In this document: positions 26,295-34,577 of the stretch, in pieces
How positions within the stretch are numbered: position 1 is the first letter of the stretch
Layout of the letters: every line of letters starts with the position of its first letter
Source: Rhodospirillales bacterium
Lineage (GTDB): Bacteria > Pseudomonadota > Alphaproteobacteria > Rhodospirillales > UBA2165
NCBI GenBank assembly: GCA_016777585.1
Contig: JADHRD010000012.1
Location: 1-35,513 of the forward strand
Length of the DNA stretch: 35,513 nucleotides
Reading direction: 5' to 3'
Notes under the pieces: generated by a model
The model's input: the letters and a program-made list of their open reading frames with translations, nothing else
The model's database searches: none
Told to the model about the DNA's origin: nothing
Translations under genes and position numbers: made by a program

Positions 26295-27185
26295 ATGTAC
26301 CAATCTTTTATCTCTATTTGGCGAAATATTTCTAATAATATCAAAGGAGCTCTTTTAGTTGCTTTGGGTGGGTTGTTGCTCATTATGATGGCTGCGATTG
26401 TTAAACATCTGGTGCAAAATCTTCCAGCTTACCAAGTTCTGTTTGTTCGATTTTTAGCAGGGTTCTTGATTATTTTACCTTTAGTTTTACGCTTGGGGAT
26501 AAAGGCCTTTCATACAGAGAAACTTCATTATCATTTTGCCAGGGGTTTTTATGGTTTTATGGGTAATTTATTATTTTTTCTCGCTCTAATTCATATTGCT
26601 CTCGCTGATACAGTAACGATTCAATTTTCGCGTCCCCTATTCATTATTCTGATAATTGCATTATTTTTGGGTGAAAAAGTCAATACCACTCGGAAGATGA
26701 TTACTGTGGCGGGTTTTATTGGAATTGTTATGATTACAAAACCATTCTTCGGAGAGTTTAATCCATGGGTTTTTTCGGCGGTAGGTGGAGCTTTTTTTGC
26801 CTCTTTGGTTGTGCTGACTGTAAAAATTTTAACTCGAACAGAACATACGGTGACAATAATGTTCTATTTTGCAGCTTTCACTACAATTTTTTCTCTAATT
26901 CCAGCAGTTATGACTTGGCAGACGCCAACAATGTTAGAATTAATTCTGATGATTCTAGCCGGCGCGTTTGGAATAGTTGGCCAAGGTATATTTACTCATG
27001 GTATTGGTCTAGGTGAGACCAGTTTTGTTATGCCATTCGACTATCTTAGGATAGTATATTCTTTTTTGTTCGGTATAATTTTATTTTCAGAGGTGCCAGG
27101 CGTTTGGAGCTTTTTCGGTACAGTAATTATTATAATTTCTAGTTTGTACTTGATTAAAAATGAATCGAAAAACCAAAATAACTAG
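26295..27185 (+). CDS. DMT-superfamily permease (two EamA domains)
   Basis: A 296-residue, ten-TM inner-membrane transporter. Two EamA repeats are visible. The first has ALLVALGGLLLIMMAAIVKH, then VLFVRFLAGF and ALADTVTIQFSRPLFIILIIALFLGEKV. The second begins after about residue 150 and ends with PFDYLRIVYSFLFGIILFSEVP. Relatives export amino acids, riboflavin-like compounds or drugs. It converges on the class II aldolase gene, with only one base between the two stop codons. Confidence 0.92.
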   Translation: MYQSFISIWRNISNNIKGALLVALGGLLLIMMAAIVKHLVQNLPAYQVLFVRFLAGFLIILPLVLRLGIKAFHTEKLHYHFARGFYGFMGNLLFFLALIHIALADTVTIQFSRPLFIILIIALFLGEKVNTTRKMITVAGFIGIVMITKPFFGEFNPWVFSAVGGAFFASLVVLTVKILTRTEHTVTIMFYFAAFTTIFSLIPAVMTWQTPTMLELILMILAGAFGIVGQGIFTHGIGLGETSFVMPFDYLRIVYSFLFGIILFSEVPGVWSFFGTVIIIISSLYLIKNESKNQNN

Positions 27186-27186
27186 A

Positions 27187-27906
27187 CTAATTATTTGTTA
27201 CTCGTCTGGCCAGAGTTTCCCATACGCGGTCCATTGAAAGATCGCTGTAAAACATTTCAGTGCATTTTTCTGTCTCACCATCGGTTAAATAACGTATTTT
27301 ACCCAAAGGCATCGATTGAAGTTGAACAGATGCTGCTATTTGAAGGTAGACGGCCGTTAATGTGGCTTCTTTTATGGTCCTTCCGGCCACAGCACATCCA
27401 TGGCCTCTCATTAAAACAACATTAGAATTCCCCATGGTTCGAGCAAGATCACGGCCCTGATCAATATTTCGGACTAAAAGGTCAGTATCTCCAAATTTAT
27501 TATAAATATCCCATACGGGAATATTCTTACCTATGGCAGCACCAGTATGAATTATGGGTTGAAGTTTTGTTTCTGTCACTGTGAAAGGAATCACTGAAAG
27601 TGAATGATTATGAACAACTGATTGAACGTCTGGCCTAGCCTCCATAATTGAGCCATGTATAAATCTCTCTCCATATGGCCTTAGTGTCGATCCATCAACT
27701 GAATTGCCCTCTAAATCAAATTCCATTATATCGTCAGCACTTACTAATTCTGGACTTCGTGAACATGAGAGAAAGAACTGGTTAGGATTTTTCGGATTAC
27801 GCAAACTGATATGACCAAAGGAGTCCACAACATTTTCATTCGCCAAAATATGGTTAGCTAAAACAAGCTCATCAATTTGTTCGATCATTTTAATTTGATC
27901 GTGCAT
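27187..27906 (-). CDS. Class II aldolase/adducin-family protein
   Basis: A 239-residue protein of the class II aldolase (FucA/AraD) fold. Zinc ligands are His99 and His101 (VVHNHS) and His169 (RGHG), with the conserved acidic residue Glu80 (YGERFIHGSIM). The N-terminal phosphate or substrate loop is GHISLRN. Members cleave or epimerise sugar phosphates; the many longer relatives with DSFGHIS and PYGER act on non-phosphorylated hydroxy-keto acids or are uncharacterised. AAGGAG precedes the ATG by 5 bases. It is divergent from the marR gene, the classical arrangement for local control. Confidence 0.88.
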   Translation of the reverse strand: MHDQIKMIEQIDELVLANHILANENVVDSFGHISLRNPKNPNQFFLSCSRSPELVSADDIMEFDLEGNSVDGSTLRPYGERFIHGSIMEARPDVQSVVHNHSLSVIPFTVTETKLQPIIHTGAAIGKNIPVWDIYNKFGDTDLLVRNIDQGRDLARTMGNSNVVLMRGHGCAVAGRTIKEATLTAVYLQIAASVQLQSMPLGKIRYLTDGETEKCTEMFYSDLSMDRVWETLARRVTNN

Positions 27907-27923
27907 GTTTACTCCTTGCTATA

Positions 27924-28005
27924 ATTAGACTAGTTTCACGAAAATACATCACATATGGATGTATATAGGTTTACTAGTTGGTAATTTTATAACACTTAGA
28001 CTAAT
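27924..28005. promoter_or_regulatory. Operator-like palindromes between the class II aldolase and marR genes
   Basis: A 21-base inverted repeat, ATACATC - ACATATG - GATGTAT, lies at 27944-27964; its outer arms are perfect and its centre is nearly symmetric. It is flanked by two copies of ATTAG-A-CTAAT with one mismatch each: ATTAGACTAGT at 27924-27934 and CTTAGACTAAT at 27995-28005. This is what a MarR autoregulatory region looks like. Confidence 0.6.
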
Positions 28006-28017
28006 ACCGAATTGAAT

Positions 28018-28479
28018 ATGATTAAACAATCAGTTAAAAGTGTGAATGCAAACCCAAATAATAGTGCTGGTCTCTTAATACGGGATACAATGATGCACTT
28101 ACAAGTCCTTGTTCGGGCAAAAATAAAAGAAGATGATTTATCGCCAGCCCAATATTTTTTACTACGCACTCTTTGGGAAACTGAAGGTTTGAGTCAACGG
28201 GAACTAAGTGATCAGGTGTGTACCACGGAGCCAACAACACAAAGTGCAATACTGCGAATGGAGAAACAAGGGTTAGTGAAGCGTGCACGTAATGAAGACG
28301 ATAAACGAGCCTATCGAGTATATTTAACGAAGAAAGGGCGTAATTTAGAGAAAAAACTTGTACCCTCTATGAATGAGATTAACAAAATAATTAGTAAAGA
28401 TATTAAAGGCCCAGACCGTCGTTTATTTATGAAACTTATTCGTAAAATGCGTCAAAATTTACGTGATGAGATATTTTAA
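28018..28479 (+). CDS. MarR-family transcriptional regulator
   Basis: A 153-residue winged-helix regulator. The DNA-binding part reads LSPAQYFLLRTLWETEGLSQRELSDQVCTTEPTTQSAILRMEKQGLVKRARNEDDKRAYRVYLTKKG, including the recognition helix and the beta-wing with the conserved D-x-R (DDKRAYRV). N- and C-terminal helices would form the dimer. The ORF can be read from TTG 28012, but ATG 28018 is the first conventional start; no clear Shine-Dalgarno is present for either. It is likely to repress its own gene and the divergent class II aldolase gene, probably released by a small aromatic or phenolic acid. Confidence 0.93.
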   Translation: MIKQSVKSVNANPNNSAGLLIRDTMMHLQVLVRAKIKEDDLSPAQYFLLRTLWETEGLSQRELSDQVCTTEPTTQSAILRMEKQGLVKRARNEDDKRAYRVYLTKKGRNLEKKLVPSMNEINKIISKDIKGPDRRLFMKLIRKMRQNLRDEIF

Positions 28480-28598
28480 GAAACGGATTAATTTAATAAG
28501 GATAGTTGAATTTATAAACTCACTCTAGATTATCAAATAAACTATCATATGACTATTCTGTTGGGCATCAATTTATATTGATCAATAAAGATTTGATT

Positions 28599-29210
28599 TT
28601 AGCCTGTTGCAATGTTGCGAAACGTTAAATTAATACGCGGCGTATGCACAATTTTTGTAGGTGGCAAGCGGTGAACCCAATGTGTTTGAGTTGTACCTTT
28701 CATAACGAGCAAGCTACCGTGTTCCAAAATTTTTGTAACAACTTCTTTTGTTTTTTTATTCTTGAGAGCAAATTTACGTTCCGCTCCGAGACTGATTGAG
28801 CCGATGGCACCGTTCTGTTTCAGATCTCTCTCTCCATCGCTATGCCACGCCATACCTTGGCTGCCATCATGATAGAGATTTAAAAGACAGGAATTGTATG
28901 TTTCCCCGCTTTCATGCTCCGCAATTGTTTTCAATGCCAAGAGCGTGTTCGTCCATGGTAGTGCTTTTTTTGTAATTTTAGAATAGGTATAGGTAAAAGA
29001 CTTATCAGCATACCAAGCAACCTTACGTTTTGTGATAATGGTTTTGCCAAAAATGAATGCGCGGTCGGGCTCCCATGCAATTTCGCTCATTAAAATATCA
29101 AAATAATTGTTTGCACACTCATTAGGTATAATGGGGCCGTAGTAAAATACTATTCCGTCACGGGAGAGAAGGTTCTGAGTTATTTTATTCGTGTTATCAA
29201 AGAGATCCAT
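28599..29210 (-). CDS. AlkB-family alkylation-repair dioxygenase
   Basis: A 203-residue Fe(II)/2-oxoglutarate dioxygenase that removes methyl groups from damaged bases, closer to the AlkBH2/3 type than to E. coli AlkB. The motif NSCLLNLYHDGSQGMAWHSDGE supplies His123 and Asp125. The distal His180 is in QTHWVHRLPPT, and the 2-oxoglutarate Arg192/Arg198 pair is in PRINLTFR. The substrate loop KRKVAWYADK is also typical. AAGGAGA lies before the ATG. The next gene upstream on the same strand is the O6-methylguanine methyltransferase, forming an alkylation-repair pair. Confidence 0.93.
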   Translation of the reverse strand: MDLFDNTNKITQNLLSRDGIVFYYGPIIPNECANNYFDILMSEIAWEPDRAFIFGKTIITKRKVAWYADKSFTYTYSKITKKALPWTNTLLALKTIAEHESGETYNSCLLNLYHDGSQGMAWHSDGERDLKQNGAIGSISLGAERKFALKNKKTKEVVTKILEHGSLLVMKGTTQTHWVHRLPPTKIVHTPRINLTFRNIATG

Positions 29211-29588
29211 TATTTATATGTCTCCTTAATCGTACTTTCACTCATGTGGGTCACTTTTTTATTGTCTTATCTGTTTTTTAATAAACCATAGTTCTGTTTT
29301 TATGTATTTATCGGATTGGTAGATTAATGTCCCGCAGATTCTTAGTGCTTTTATTCATTAAATCTAATTTTAAAAAATACCATTGTAAGCGCAAATTTGT
29401 AACAAACATGAAATTTGATTCTACATTTCTTCTTTACGAGTGGATCGCAACAGGCTCAAAAGATTCACCTTGCGTATTATATCTCATCAAACCAAATGAC
29501 AGTCCACTAAACTTATTAACAGCGAGAAATTTTGAAATTATAGCATAGCTAATTCCGTGTATAATAATTTTAAATATTATGCATTTTA
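29211..29588. other. Gap between the two alkylation-repair genes
   Basis: About 380 bases. It must contain the alkB-like promoter, reading leftwards from about 29250. A 73-codon ORF on the plus strand (29327-29548) has no Shine-Dalgarno and no recognisable motif, and I do not annotate it. No strong terminator is visible after the methyltransferase gene. Confidence 0.4.
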
Positions 29589-30203
29589 TTACTTAGTTTT
29601 AGCGATTTCCCAGCCGATAATAGCAGCTTTTTTTTCAGATCCCCACATATACTGACCAATTTTCCCATTATTTTGAATTACACGATGACACGGTATGATA
29701 AACGCGATTGGGTTATTACCAATAGCTGTGCCGACTGCTCGGAATGCTCTTGGTTTACCAATGTTATGCGCAATACCGCTATAGGTCGATAGCATGCCCA
29801 TAGGAATTTTCAACAAACTTTCCCAGACTTTAATCTGGAACTCTGTAGCCGCTAGGTGTAATTTAATTTGGTCTTGTTGACACCAGTCTCCTTTGAAAAA
29901 AAGAAGGGCCTCTTGTTGAAACTTATCGTTAACCTGATCATAGGAAGCTTTAGGAAAGCGAGATTTTAAACCATTGAGAGCTTTAGCTTCATTTTCCTCA
30001 AAATGGATGTGGCATATGCCTCTATGCGTTGAAGCAATAATGATTTTACCAAATTGACTATCGGCAAAGCAATAATTGATAGCTAAACTAACACCCCCGC
30101 TTTTAAATTCTCCGATAGTCATGCGTTCGATGCTTATCAATAAATCATGTAAACGGCTAGAACCCGATAATCCGTCATCATGGGCCACGTTTAATAATGT
30201 CAT
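29589..30203 (-). CDS. O6-methylguanine-DNA methyltransferase part of a split HTH-methyltransferase gene
   Basis: A 204-residue fragment. Residues 1-35 (DDGLSGSSRLHDLLISIERMTIGEFK) are the linker that normally joins an AraC-type HTH to the enzyme. Then come the ribonuclease-like domain and the catalytic domain, with the acceptor Cys172 in IPCHRV and the Asn-hinge region GNNPIAFI. It repairs alkylated guanine by transferring the alkyl group to Cys172. The HTH half lies upstream in another frame (next entry), and the ATG used here overlaps that stop (ATGA). The catalytic part looks intact, so the protein may still be active if this ATG is used. Confidence 0.88.
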   Translation of the reverse strand: MTLLNVAHDDGLSGSSRLHDLLISIERMTIGEFKSGGVSLAINYCFADSQFGKIIIASTHRGICHIHFEENEAKALNGLKSRFPKASYDQVNDKFQQEALLFFKGDWCQQDQIKLHLAATEFQIKVWESLLKIPMGMLSTYSGIAHNIGKPRAFRAVGTAIGNNPIAFIIPCHRVIQNNGKIGQYMWGSEKKAAIIGWEIAKTK

Positions 30204-30376
30204 GCGGTTTTTTCCAATCCCTTGGCGAAGTCGAGGCTGATGTATTGGATGAATTTTTTTGGTCTAACACCAGCCCATCCAGTAAACATTCGCTGGAAGT
30301 GGAAAGGGCTGACATTCAAAGTCGCAACAATTGGATGCAAAGATGGTTCCTCTTTGAAATGAGCATTAATATACAC
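30200..30376 (-). pseudogene. AraC-type HTH half of the split methyltransferase gene (frameshifted)
   Basis: This frame, too short for most gene finders, encodes 58 residues that are plainly the N-terminal domain of HTH/Ogt proteins: INAHFKEEPSLHPIVATLN, then VSPFHFQRMFTGWAGVRPKK and FIQYISLDFAKGLEKTA. It ends at TGA 30200-30202, exactly where the intact protein would continue into the methyltransferase half. Inserting one base at the junction rejoins the two without a gap against the family pattern. At its own 5' end a run of nine A bases (30379-30387 as T on the plus strand) precedes the first usable codon (GTG 30376). A TTG at 30420 in another frame may be the original start, implying a second slip. 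Confidence 0.75.
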
Positions 30377-30743
30377 AATTTTTTTTTCGACTTAAGCGTA
30401 ATTTGATTACCGGTCTCCAATCATAATTCGCATCCTGTCTTATATTCATTTATTTCATAAAAATATAATTATGCCTTCATTAATGTAAACGATCGTCCCA
30501 TTTCTTGCGTTTTAGTTACATGTTTTACAGGTTAAATATTATTATAAAGAATATTATAATTGTTCAATCAAGAAATGGCTATGGATTTTTTATCTGTAAA
30601 TGTTAAAATGAATTGAGATAACTTTAAACAAAGTTTTTTTTGCTTTCTGCTTTGATCTCTTGATATTGCTCATCTCGATTAAACGTTGCATAATTTGGAA
30701 TTAAAAAAAGTATATAAAATTATTGCGTATGAAGGAAATGATT
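30377..30743. other. Intergenic region upstream of the first dienelactone hydrolase gene
   Basis: About 370 very AT-rich bases. The leftmost 40 probably belong to the broken HTH-methyltransferase gene. The rest should hold two divergent promoters. CATAAT near 30690 could be a -10 for the hydrolase, but its -35 is poor. No RNA gene or repeat recognised. Confidence 0.4.
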
Positions 30744-31412
30744 ATGTTAGAAGAAATGGTAAAAATTACCTCAGAAGATGGTCATATTTTTGATGCTTTT
30801 CATGCTAAACCAGAGGGTATAGAGAAAGGCGCTGTAGTTATTTTACAAGAAATTTTTGGTATGACGGAACAATTAAAAAATGTAGCTAGGTATTGGGCTA
30901 GTCAGGGCTATTGTTCTATTTTGCCAGCAATGTATGATCGCATAAAAGCGTGTACAGTTATTCCATTTTCTGATATGGAAACAGCTCAAGGAATGATGAA
31001 ACAATTAGATCCAGACAAAGTTTTGTATGATATAAAATCTTCAGTTGAATATGTTGAAAATGGTCGCGGGGTCTCGTTAATAGGATTTTGTTGGGGAGGC
31101 GGGGCTGCGGCTCGCATGGCCAGTTTAATTAATATTAGAGGCGCGGTAAGTTACTATGGTACTATGCTCACCGAGAATACAGCTGGTGGAGCTAAATGCT
31201 CGACTTTATTTCATTTTGGAGAGAATGATCCTCATTCACCGACCGAAATCATAGAGCTAGTTAAAAAGAATATTCCATCTGCCGAGTTGTTCGCATACGA
31301 GGCTGGGCATGCTTTTGCAAACGATGCTAGGCCAGATTTTTATTTTGAAGCGGCTACCTTAGACGCTCGCTCACGGACGCTAAGTTTTCTTGATAATTTA
31401 CATAATAGTTAA
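30744..31412 (+). CDS. Dienelactone hydrolase-family protein (complete catalytic set)
   Basis: A 222-residue cytosolic alpha/beta hydrolase. The nucleophile Cys116 lies in IGFCWGGG, the acid Asp162 in GENDPHSP, His189 in AGHAFAN, and the activating Glu36 in LQEIFGM, matching the Cys-Asp-His plus Glu set of carboxymethylenebutenolidase. The enzyme may hydrolyse dienelactone from aromatic ring cleavage, though many paralogues act on other lactones or esters. Several in-frame starts exist (TTG 30723, ATG 30729, 30738, 30744); AAGGA sits 7-8 bases before 30744, so I chose it. No chlorocatechol genes are adjacent. Confidence 0.9.
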   Translation: MLEEMVKITSEDGHIFDAFHAKPEGIEKGAVVILQEIFGMTEQLKNVARYWASQGYCSILPAMYDRIKACTVIPFSDMETAQGMMKQLDPDKVLYDIKSSVEYVENGRGVSLIGFCWGGGAAARMASLINIRGAVSYYGTMLTENTAGGAKCSTLFHFGENDPHSPTEIIELVKKNIPSAELFAYEAGHAFANDARPDFYFEAATLDARSRTLSFLDNLHNS

Positions 31413-31537
31413 TAATGATTAAAAAAATAAAACAAAGTGGGATAATAAATGCATAGGCCTTGTTTATCTTCTTGTCCCAATCCCAATATGTCAGATTATC
31501 AATTAATTGAGGGGGCATGTGATAATTTACTCACCCT

Positions 31538-31584
31538 AGTTATCCAATCCGTAACACTTATAAATAAAATGTTGTTGGATAACT
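31538..31584. promoter_or_regulatory. Inverted repeat upstream of the tautomerase-VOC operon
   Basis: AGTTATCCAA (31538-31547) and TTGGATAACT (31575-31584) are perfect 10-base complementary arms 27 bases apart. A partial third copy, GGTTATC, follows at 31591. Centre-to-centre spacing is 37 bases, about 3.5 turns. It may be a regulator site pair or a leader hairpin. Confidence 0.45.
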
Positions 31585-31614
31585 CCCAACGGTTATCGGG
31601 ATTCATCTTTTAAA

Positions 31615-32682
31615 ATGTCGAAATCTATACCTTGCACAGTTATGAGGGGGGGAACCTCTAAGGGAGTATATTTTCTAAAATCAGACTTGCCCAGTGACCC
31701 GAATGATCGAGATAGGGTGTTACTGGGTATAATGGGTTCGCCTGACCATCGTCAAATTGATGGAATTGGTGGGGCAAATTCGCTAACCAGTAAGATCGCA
31801 ATTATCAATAAATCTGATAAGAATGGTGTAGACGTTGACTACCTTTTTGGACAAGTTGATGTGGAACGACCTATTGTAAGCTATGTTCAAAACTGCGGGA
31901 ATATACTGGCTGGAGTGGGGCAATTCGCCATAGAGAAAGGTTTGGTTGCGGCCATTGATCCAGTTACAAAAATAGTTGTTAATATGGTAAATAGTAACGA
32001 TAACGCAATTGTTACCGTGAGTACGCCTGAGAAAATTATAAATTATGAGGGCGATACCTCCATTGATGGCGTGCCTGGCACGGCCGCCGCAGTCCCTCTT
32101 AATTTTCTTAATACTGCCGGTTCGGTCTGCGGTTCATTGTTTCCTACAGGTAATAGGAAAGATGTGTCTGATGATATTACGTTAACGTGTATTGATAATG
32201 GAATGCCGTTAGTAATTATGAGGGCATCCGACTTTAATTTAATAGGAACCGAGACAGTAGATGAACTTGAGTTGAACAAGAGCTTAAAACGGCGTCTTGA
32301 ACGAGTAAGATTAGATATTGGCCCGCGAATGAATCTTGGAGATGTTGAACAAAAGTCAGTCCCTAAAATGACTCTTGTATCACCCCCTAAAAATGGAGGT
32401 TTAATTTCAACTAGATCGTTTATCCCACATGCGTGCCACTCATCAATTGGTGTTTTCGCTGCCGTTACTGTGGCGACCGCTAGTTTAATACCAGGAACAT
32501 TAGCCGCAGAAATGATGGATGAAACTGTCACTACTAATGATGAATTATTTGTTGAGCACCCATCGGGAGCTATGGGTGTGCGTATTAAGGTTGAAATAAA
32601 TGGAGAAAATATAGTTTTAAGAGAATCCGGATTTCTTCGAACTGCACGAAAGATCTTTGAAGGTTCCGTTTTTATAAAATAG
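31615..32682 (+). CDS. PrpF-fold protein, 4-oxalomesaconate tautomerase-like
   Basis: A 355-residue protein of the PrpF/diaminopimelate-epimerase fold. The family signature MRGGTSKGVYF is at the N-terminus, followed by IDGIGGANSLTSKIAII, the cysteine-containing CGNILAGVGQFAIEKGL, and GVPGTAAAVPLNFL. The length and motifs agree best with GalD-type 4-oxalomesaconate tautomerase, which converts keto and enol forms in the 4,5-cleavage pathway of gallate/protocatechuate; PrpF aconitate isomerases are close relatives. No Shine-Dalgarno is seen before ATG 31615. A VOC protein follows after 11 bases, which supports a ring-cleavage context. The hydratase and aldolase partners are not in the window. 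Confidence 0.85.
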   Translation: MSKSIPCTVMRGGTSKGVYFLKSDLPSDPNDRDRVLLGIMGSPDHRQIDGIGGANSLTSKIAIINKSDKNGVDVDYLFGQVDVERPIVSYVQNCGNILAGVGQFAIEKGLVAAIDPVTKIVVNMVNSNDNAIVTVSTPEKIINYEGDTSIDGVPGTAAAVPLNFLNTAGSVCGSLFPTGNRKDVSDDITLTCIDNGMPLVIMRASDFNLIGTETVDELELNKSLKRRLERVRLDIGPRMNLGDVEQKSVPKMTLVSPPKNGGLISTRSFIPHACHSSIGVFAAVTVATASLIPGTLAAEMMDETVTTNDELFVEHPSGAMGVRIKVEINGENIVLRESGFLRTARKIFEGSVFIK

Positions 32683-32693
32683 GAGAAGTTTAT

Positions 32694-33311
32694 ATGCCAA
32701 GAGGTATCGTTGATATTGATGGAATTAACTCGCCGGAAATGCTCGCCATAAAGAATAAAAAGACACCAAACGATATTCCGTTCAATATTACGAAGATAGG
32801 TCACGTTGTTTTACGATGTCAAAACATCGAGAAATCAGTTAAATTTTATACTGAGATTCTTGGATTTAGGGTGTCTGACGTATATCCCCATAGTATGGTA
32901 GAAGGTAAGATGGTTTTTATGCGGTGTAACAACGATCACCATGGCGTTGCTCTCGTGGGTGGCATATCAAAATCCTCTGAGAATATTGAGCTGCATCACA
33001 TGGCTTTTGAAGTTGATTCTATCGATGAGGTCGTGCACGCTAGAGATTATTTAATAAAAAATAATATTGAGATTCAATTTGAAGGTCGCCGTAGAGCAGG
33101 GGTACAAGTTGCGGTTGAATTTTTGGATCCTGATGGTCATTGGTTGGAAATATTCTGGGGATTGGATCAAGTAGATCCAGATGCTTCAGCCCGACCGCCA
33201 GAGCAATGGGCCGAAGAGTTTTCTTTGGAAGATGCGATTGATAATGCTCCAATCGGCCAAGATACTATGTTGAGGGATAGCGCTCTTAGAAAAAATACGA
33301 AAAAAGAATAA
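32694..33311 (+). CDS. VOC-superfamily protein, one-domain extradiol dioxygenase-like
   Basis: A 205-residue protein with one vicinal-oxygen-chelate module spanning about residues 33-158. Metal ligands are consistent with His37 (KIGHVVLRC), His102 (ELHHMAFEV) and Glu152 (GHWLEIFW), the 2-His-1-Glu set of type I extradiol dioxygenases. The PDGHWLEIF motif is typical. About 30 extra residues precede the module and 45 acidic residues follow it. TAGGAGAAG overlaps the upstream stop and precedes the ATG, so it is translationally coupled to the tautomerase. A ring-opening dioxygenase role is plausible; a glyoxalase-like isomerase cannot be excluded. Confidence 0.85.
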   Translation: MPRGIVDIDGINSPEMLAIKNKKTPNDIPFNITKIGHVVLRCQNIEKSVKFYTEILGFRVSDVYPHSMVEGKMVFMRCNNDHHGVALVGGISKSSENIELHHMAFEVDSIDEVVHARDYLIKNNIEIQFEGRRRAGVQVAVEFLDPDGHWLEIFWGLDQVDPDASARPPEQWAEEFSLEDAIDNAPIGQDTMLRDSALRKNTKKE

Positions 33312-33538
33312 TGTTTTGAAACTCATTGATTGTTTAGAATAAGTTCTAAAAAGAATTAAATCAAATAAATATACAGTCTCTGTTGGGCGCTAATCGATTT
33401 TACTTTTACTTTTTTTGAGTTGTTTAATGAATATTTTTTCAGGGTTTTCTGATGTAAACTCTTTATATAGTGTTTGCTGAGTTTCTATTCGTTGCGCTTC
33501 GATGATGGGCCGAATGTTTTCCCACATGCTTTAGTCCC

Positions 33539-34428
33539 ATGCATAATCAAGATATGATCCAAAATAAACGAGGTCTGGCAATCTTTTTAACAATATTCGC
33601 CGGATGCGTTTTAGGAATAATGGATGCACTCAGTAAACAATTGATAGGGTCTTTTGAAGTAATTCAAGTGTTGTGGAGTAGATATTTCTTTCACTCAGTC
33701 ATTGTTTTTGTATATCTAATCCTATTTTGTTCAAGGTCAGTTTTTATAAGTAAAAAACCAAAAATTCAAATTCAAAGGTCACTCGCGTTATTTGTTGCTA
33801 CGATTGCAATGTATGTCTCATTAGATTACCTGCCATTAGCAGATGCAGCCTCTGTCCAATTTGCTGCGCCAGTTCTTGTAACGCTAATTTCTGGAATTTT
33901 TCTCGGCGAAAAAATAGGGAAAAGAAGGTATATTGCTGTTATTTTTGCATTTTGTGGCGTGTTAATTATCGTCCAACCAGGTTTAGAGTTTCGTTGGGCT
34001 CTATGCTATTACCGTTGATTGCTGCTTTTATGCTAGCTATATTTTTAATTCAGACGCGAGTCCTTCGATCATTTGATAACGCTTATACAACATTATTTTA
34101 CTCAACATTAATAGGAGCGATTGTATTTATTATTGTTATTCCCTTTTTTTGGCGACAACCAACCTCAGAAGAATGGTTTTTTATGGTAGCTCAGGGTAGC
34201 CTTGGTGCAATAGGTCACTTGGCGATTATAAAAGCTTTGAAATACTCTACAGCATCATTTTTAGCCCCTTTTCTCTATTCTCAACTTCTGATCGCGATAA
34301 TTCTTAGTGTTATGTATTTAGGTGATCCGGTTACCATTATGATGTGCCTCGGAGCATTTCTTATTGTGGCTAGTGGAATATACATATGGTATCGAGAAGT
34401 GTTTTTGATTAATGTCGGATCATTCTAA
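33539..34428 (+). pseudogene. DMT/EamA permease interrupted by a frameshift near 33998
   Basis: Two overlapping frames make one ten-TM EamA transporter. 33539-34018 encodes the first EamA repeat (FLTIFAGCVLGIMDALSKQL to AVIFAFCGVLIIVQPG) and then runs out as EFRWALCYYR-stop. The second repeat continues in another frame from about 33998 (SMLLPLIAAFMLAIFLIQTR to LIVASGIYIWYR, stop 34426-34428). Adding one base near TGGGCTCT restores a normal protein of about 295 residues. The second frame has an upstream ATG (33952), but its first residues are not family-like. Either a recent pseudogene or a consensus error; there is no long homopolymer at the site. Confidence 0.85.
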
Positions 34429-34477
34429 TTTGTTATATTTTTAAATAAGCATGAATCAATATTTTGGGGAGCTATTA

Positions 34478-34506
34478 TTGACTTATTTGATTACTGGCTG
34501 TTTATT
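34478..34506 (+). promoter_or_regulatory. Possible promoter of the second dienelactone hydrolase gene
   Basis: TTGACT (34478-34483) is followed after 17 bases by TTTATT (34501-34506). The -35 is good and the -10 is poor. Confidence 0.25.
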
Positions 34507-34577
34507 AAAAAGCAACGAGTTTAGGGAGTGGCTACACTAGTTGATTATTTTCTTATATTTTTGAAGGAGCAACTGAA

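Noticed and set aside
27181-27191. A third ATTAGACTAAT-like site (ACTAGACTAAT)
   Set aside because: It coincides with the two convergent stop codons (TAG and the reverse TAG), which make a palindrome automatically, so I do not count it as an operator.
28567-28582. ATCAAT-TTAT-ATTGAT as a terminator between marR and the alkB-like gene
   Set aside because: A six-base A/T-rich stem with no adjacent T run is too weak to call.
29327-29548. A 73-codon plus-strand ORF between the repair genes
   Set aside because: No Shine-Dalgarno, no motif, low-complexity composition, and it occupies the expected alkB-like promoter region.
32043-32804. A 253-codon minus-strand ORF
   Set aside because: It is antisense to the tautomerase and VOC genes, both with clear motifs and coupled ribosome-binding sites; the antisense protein has no recognisable features.
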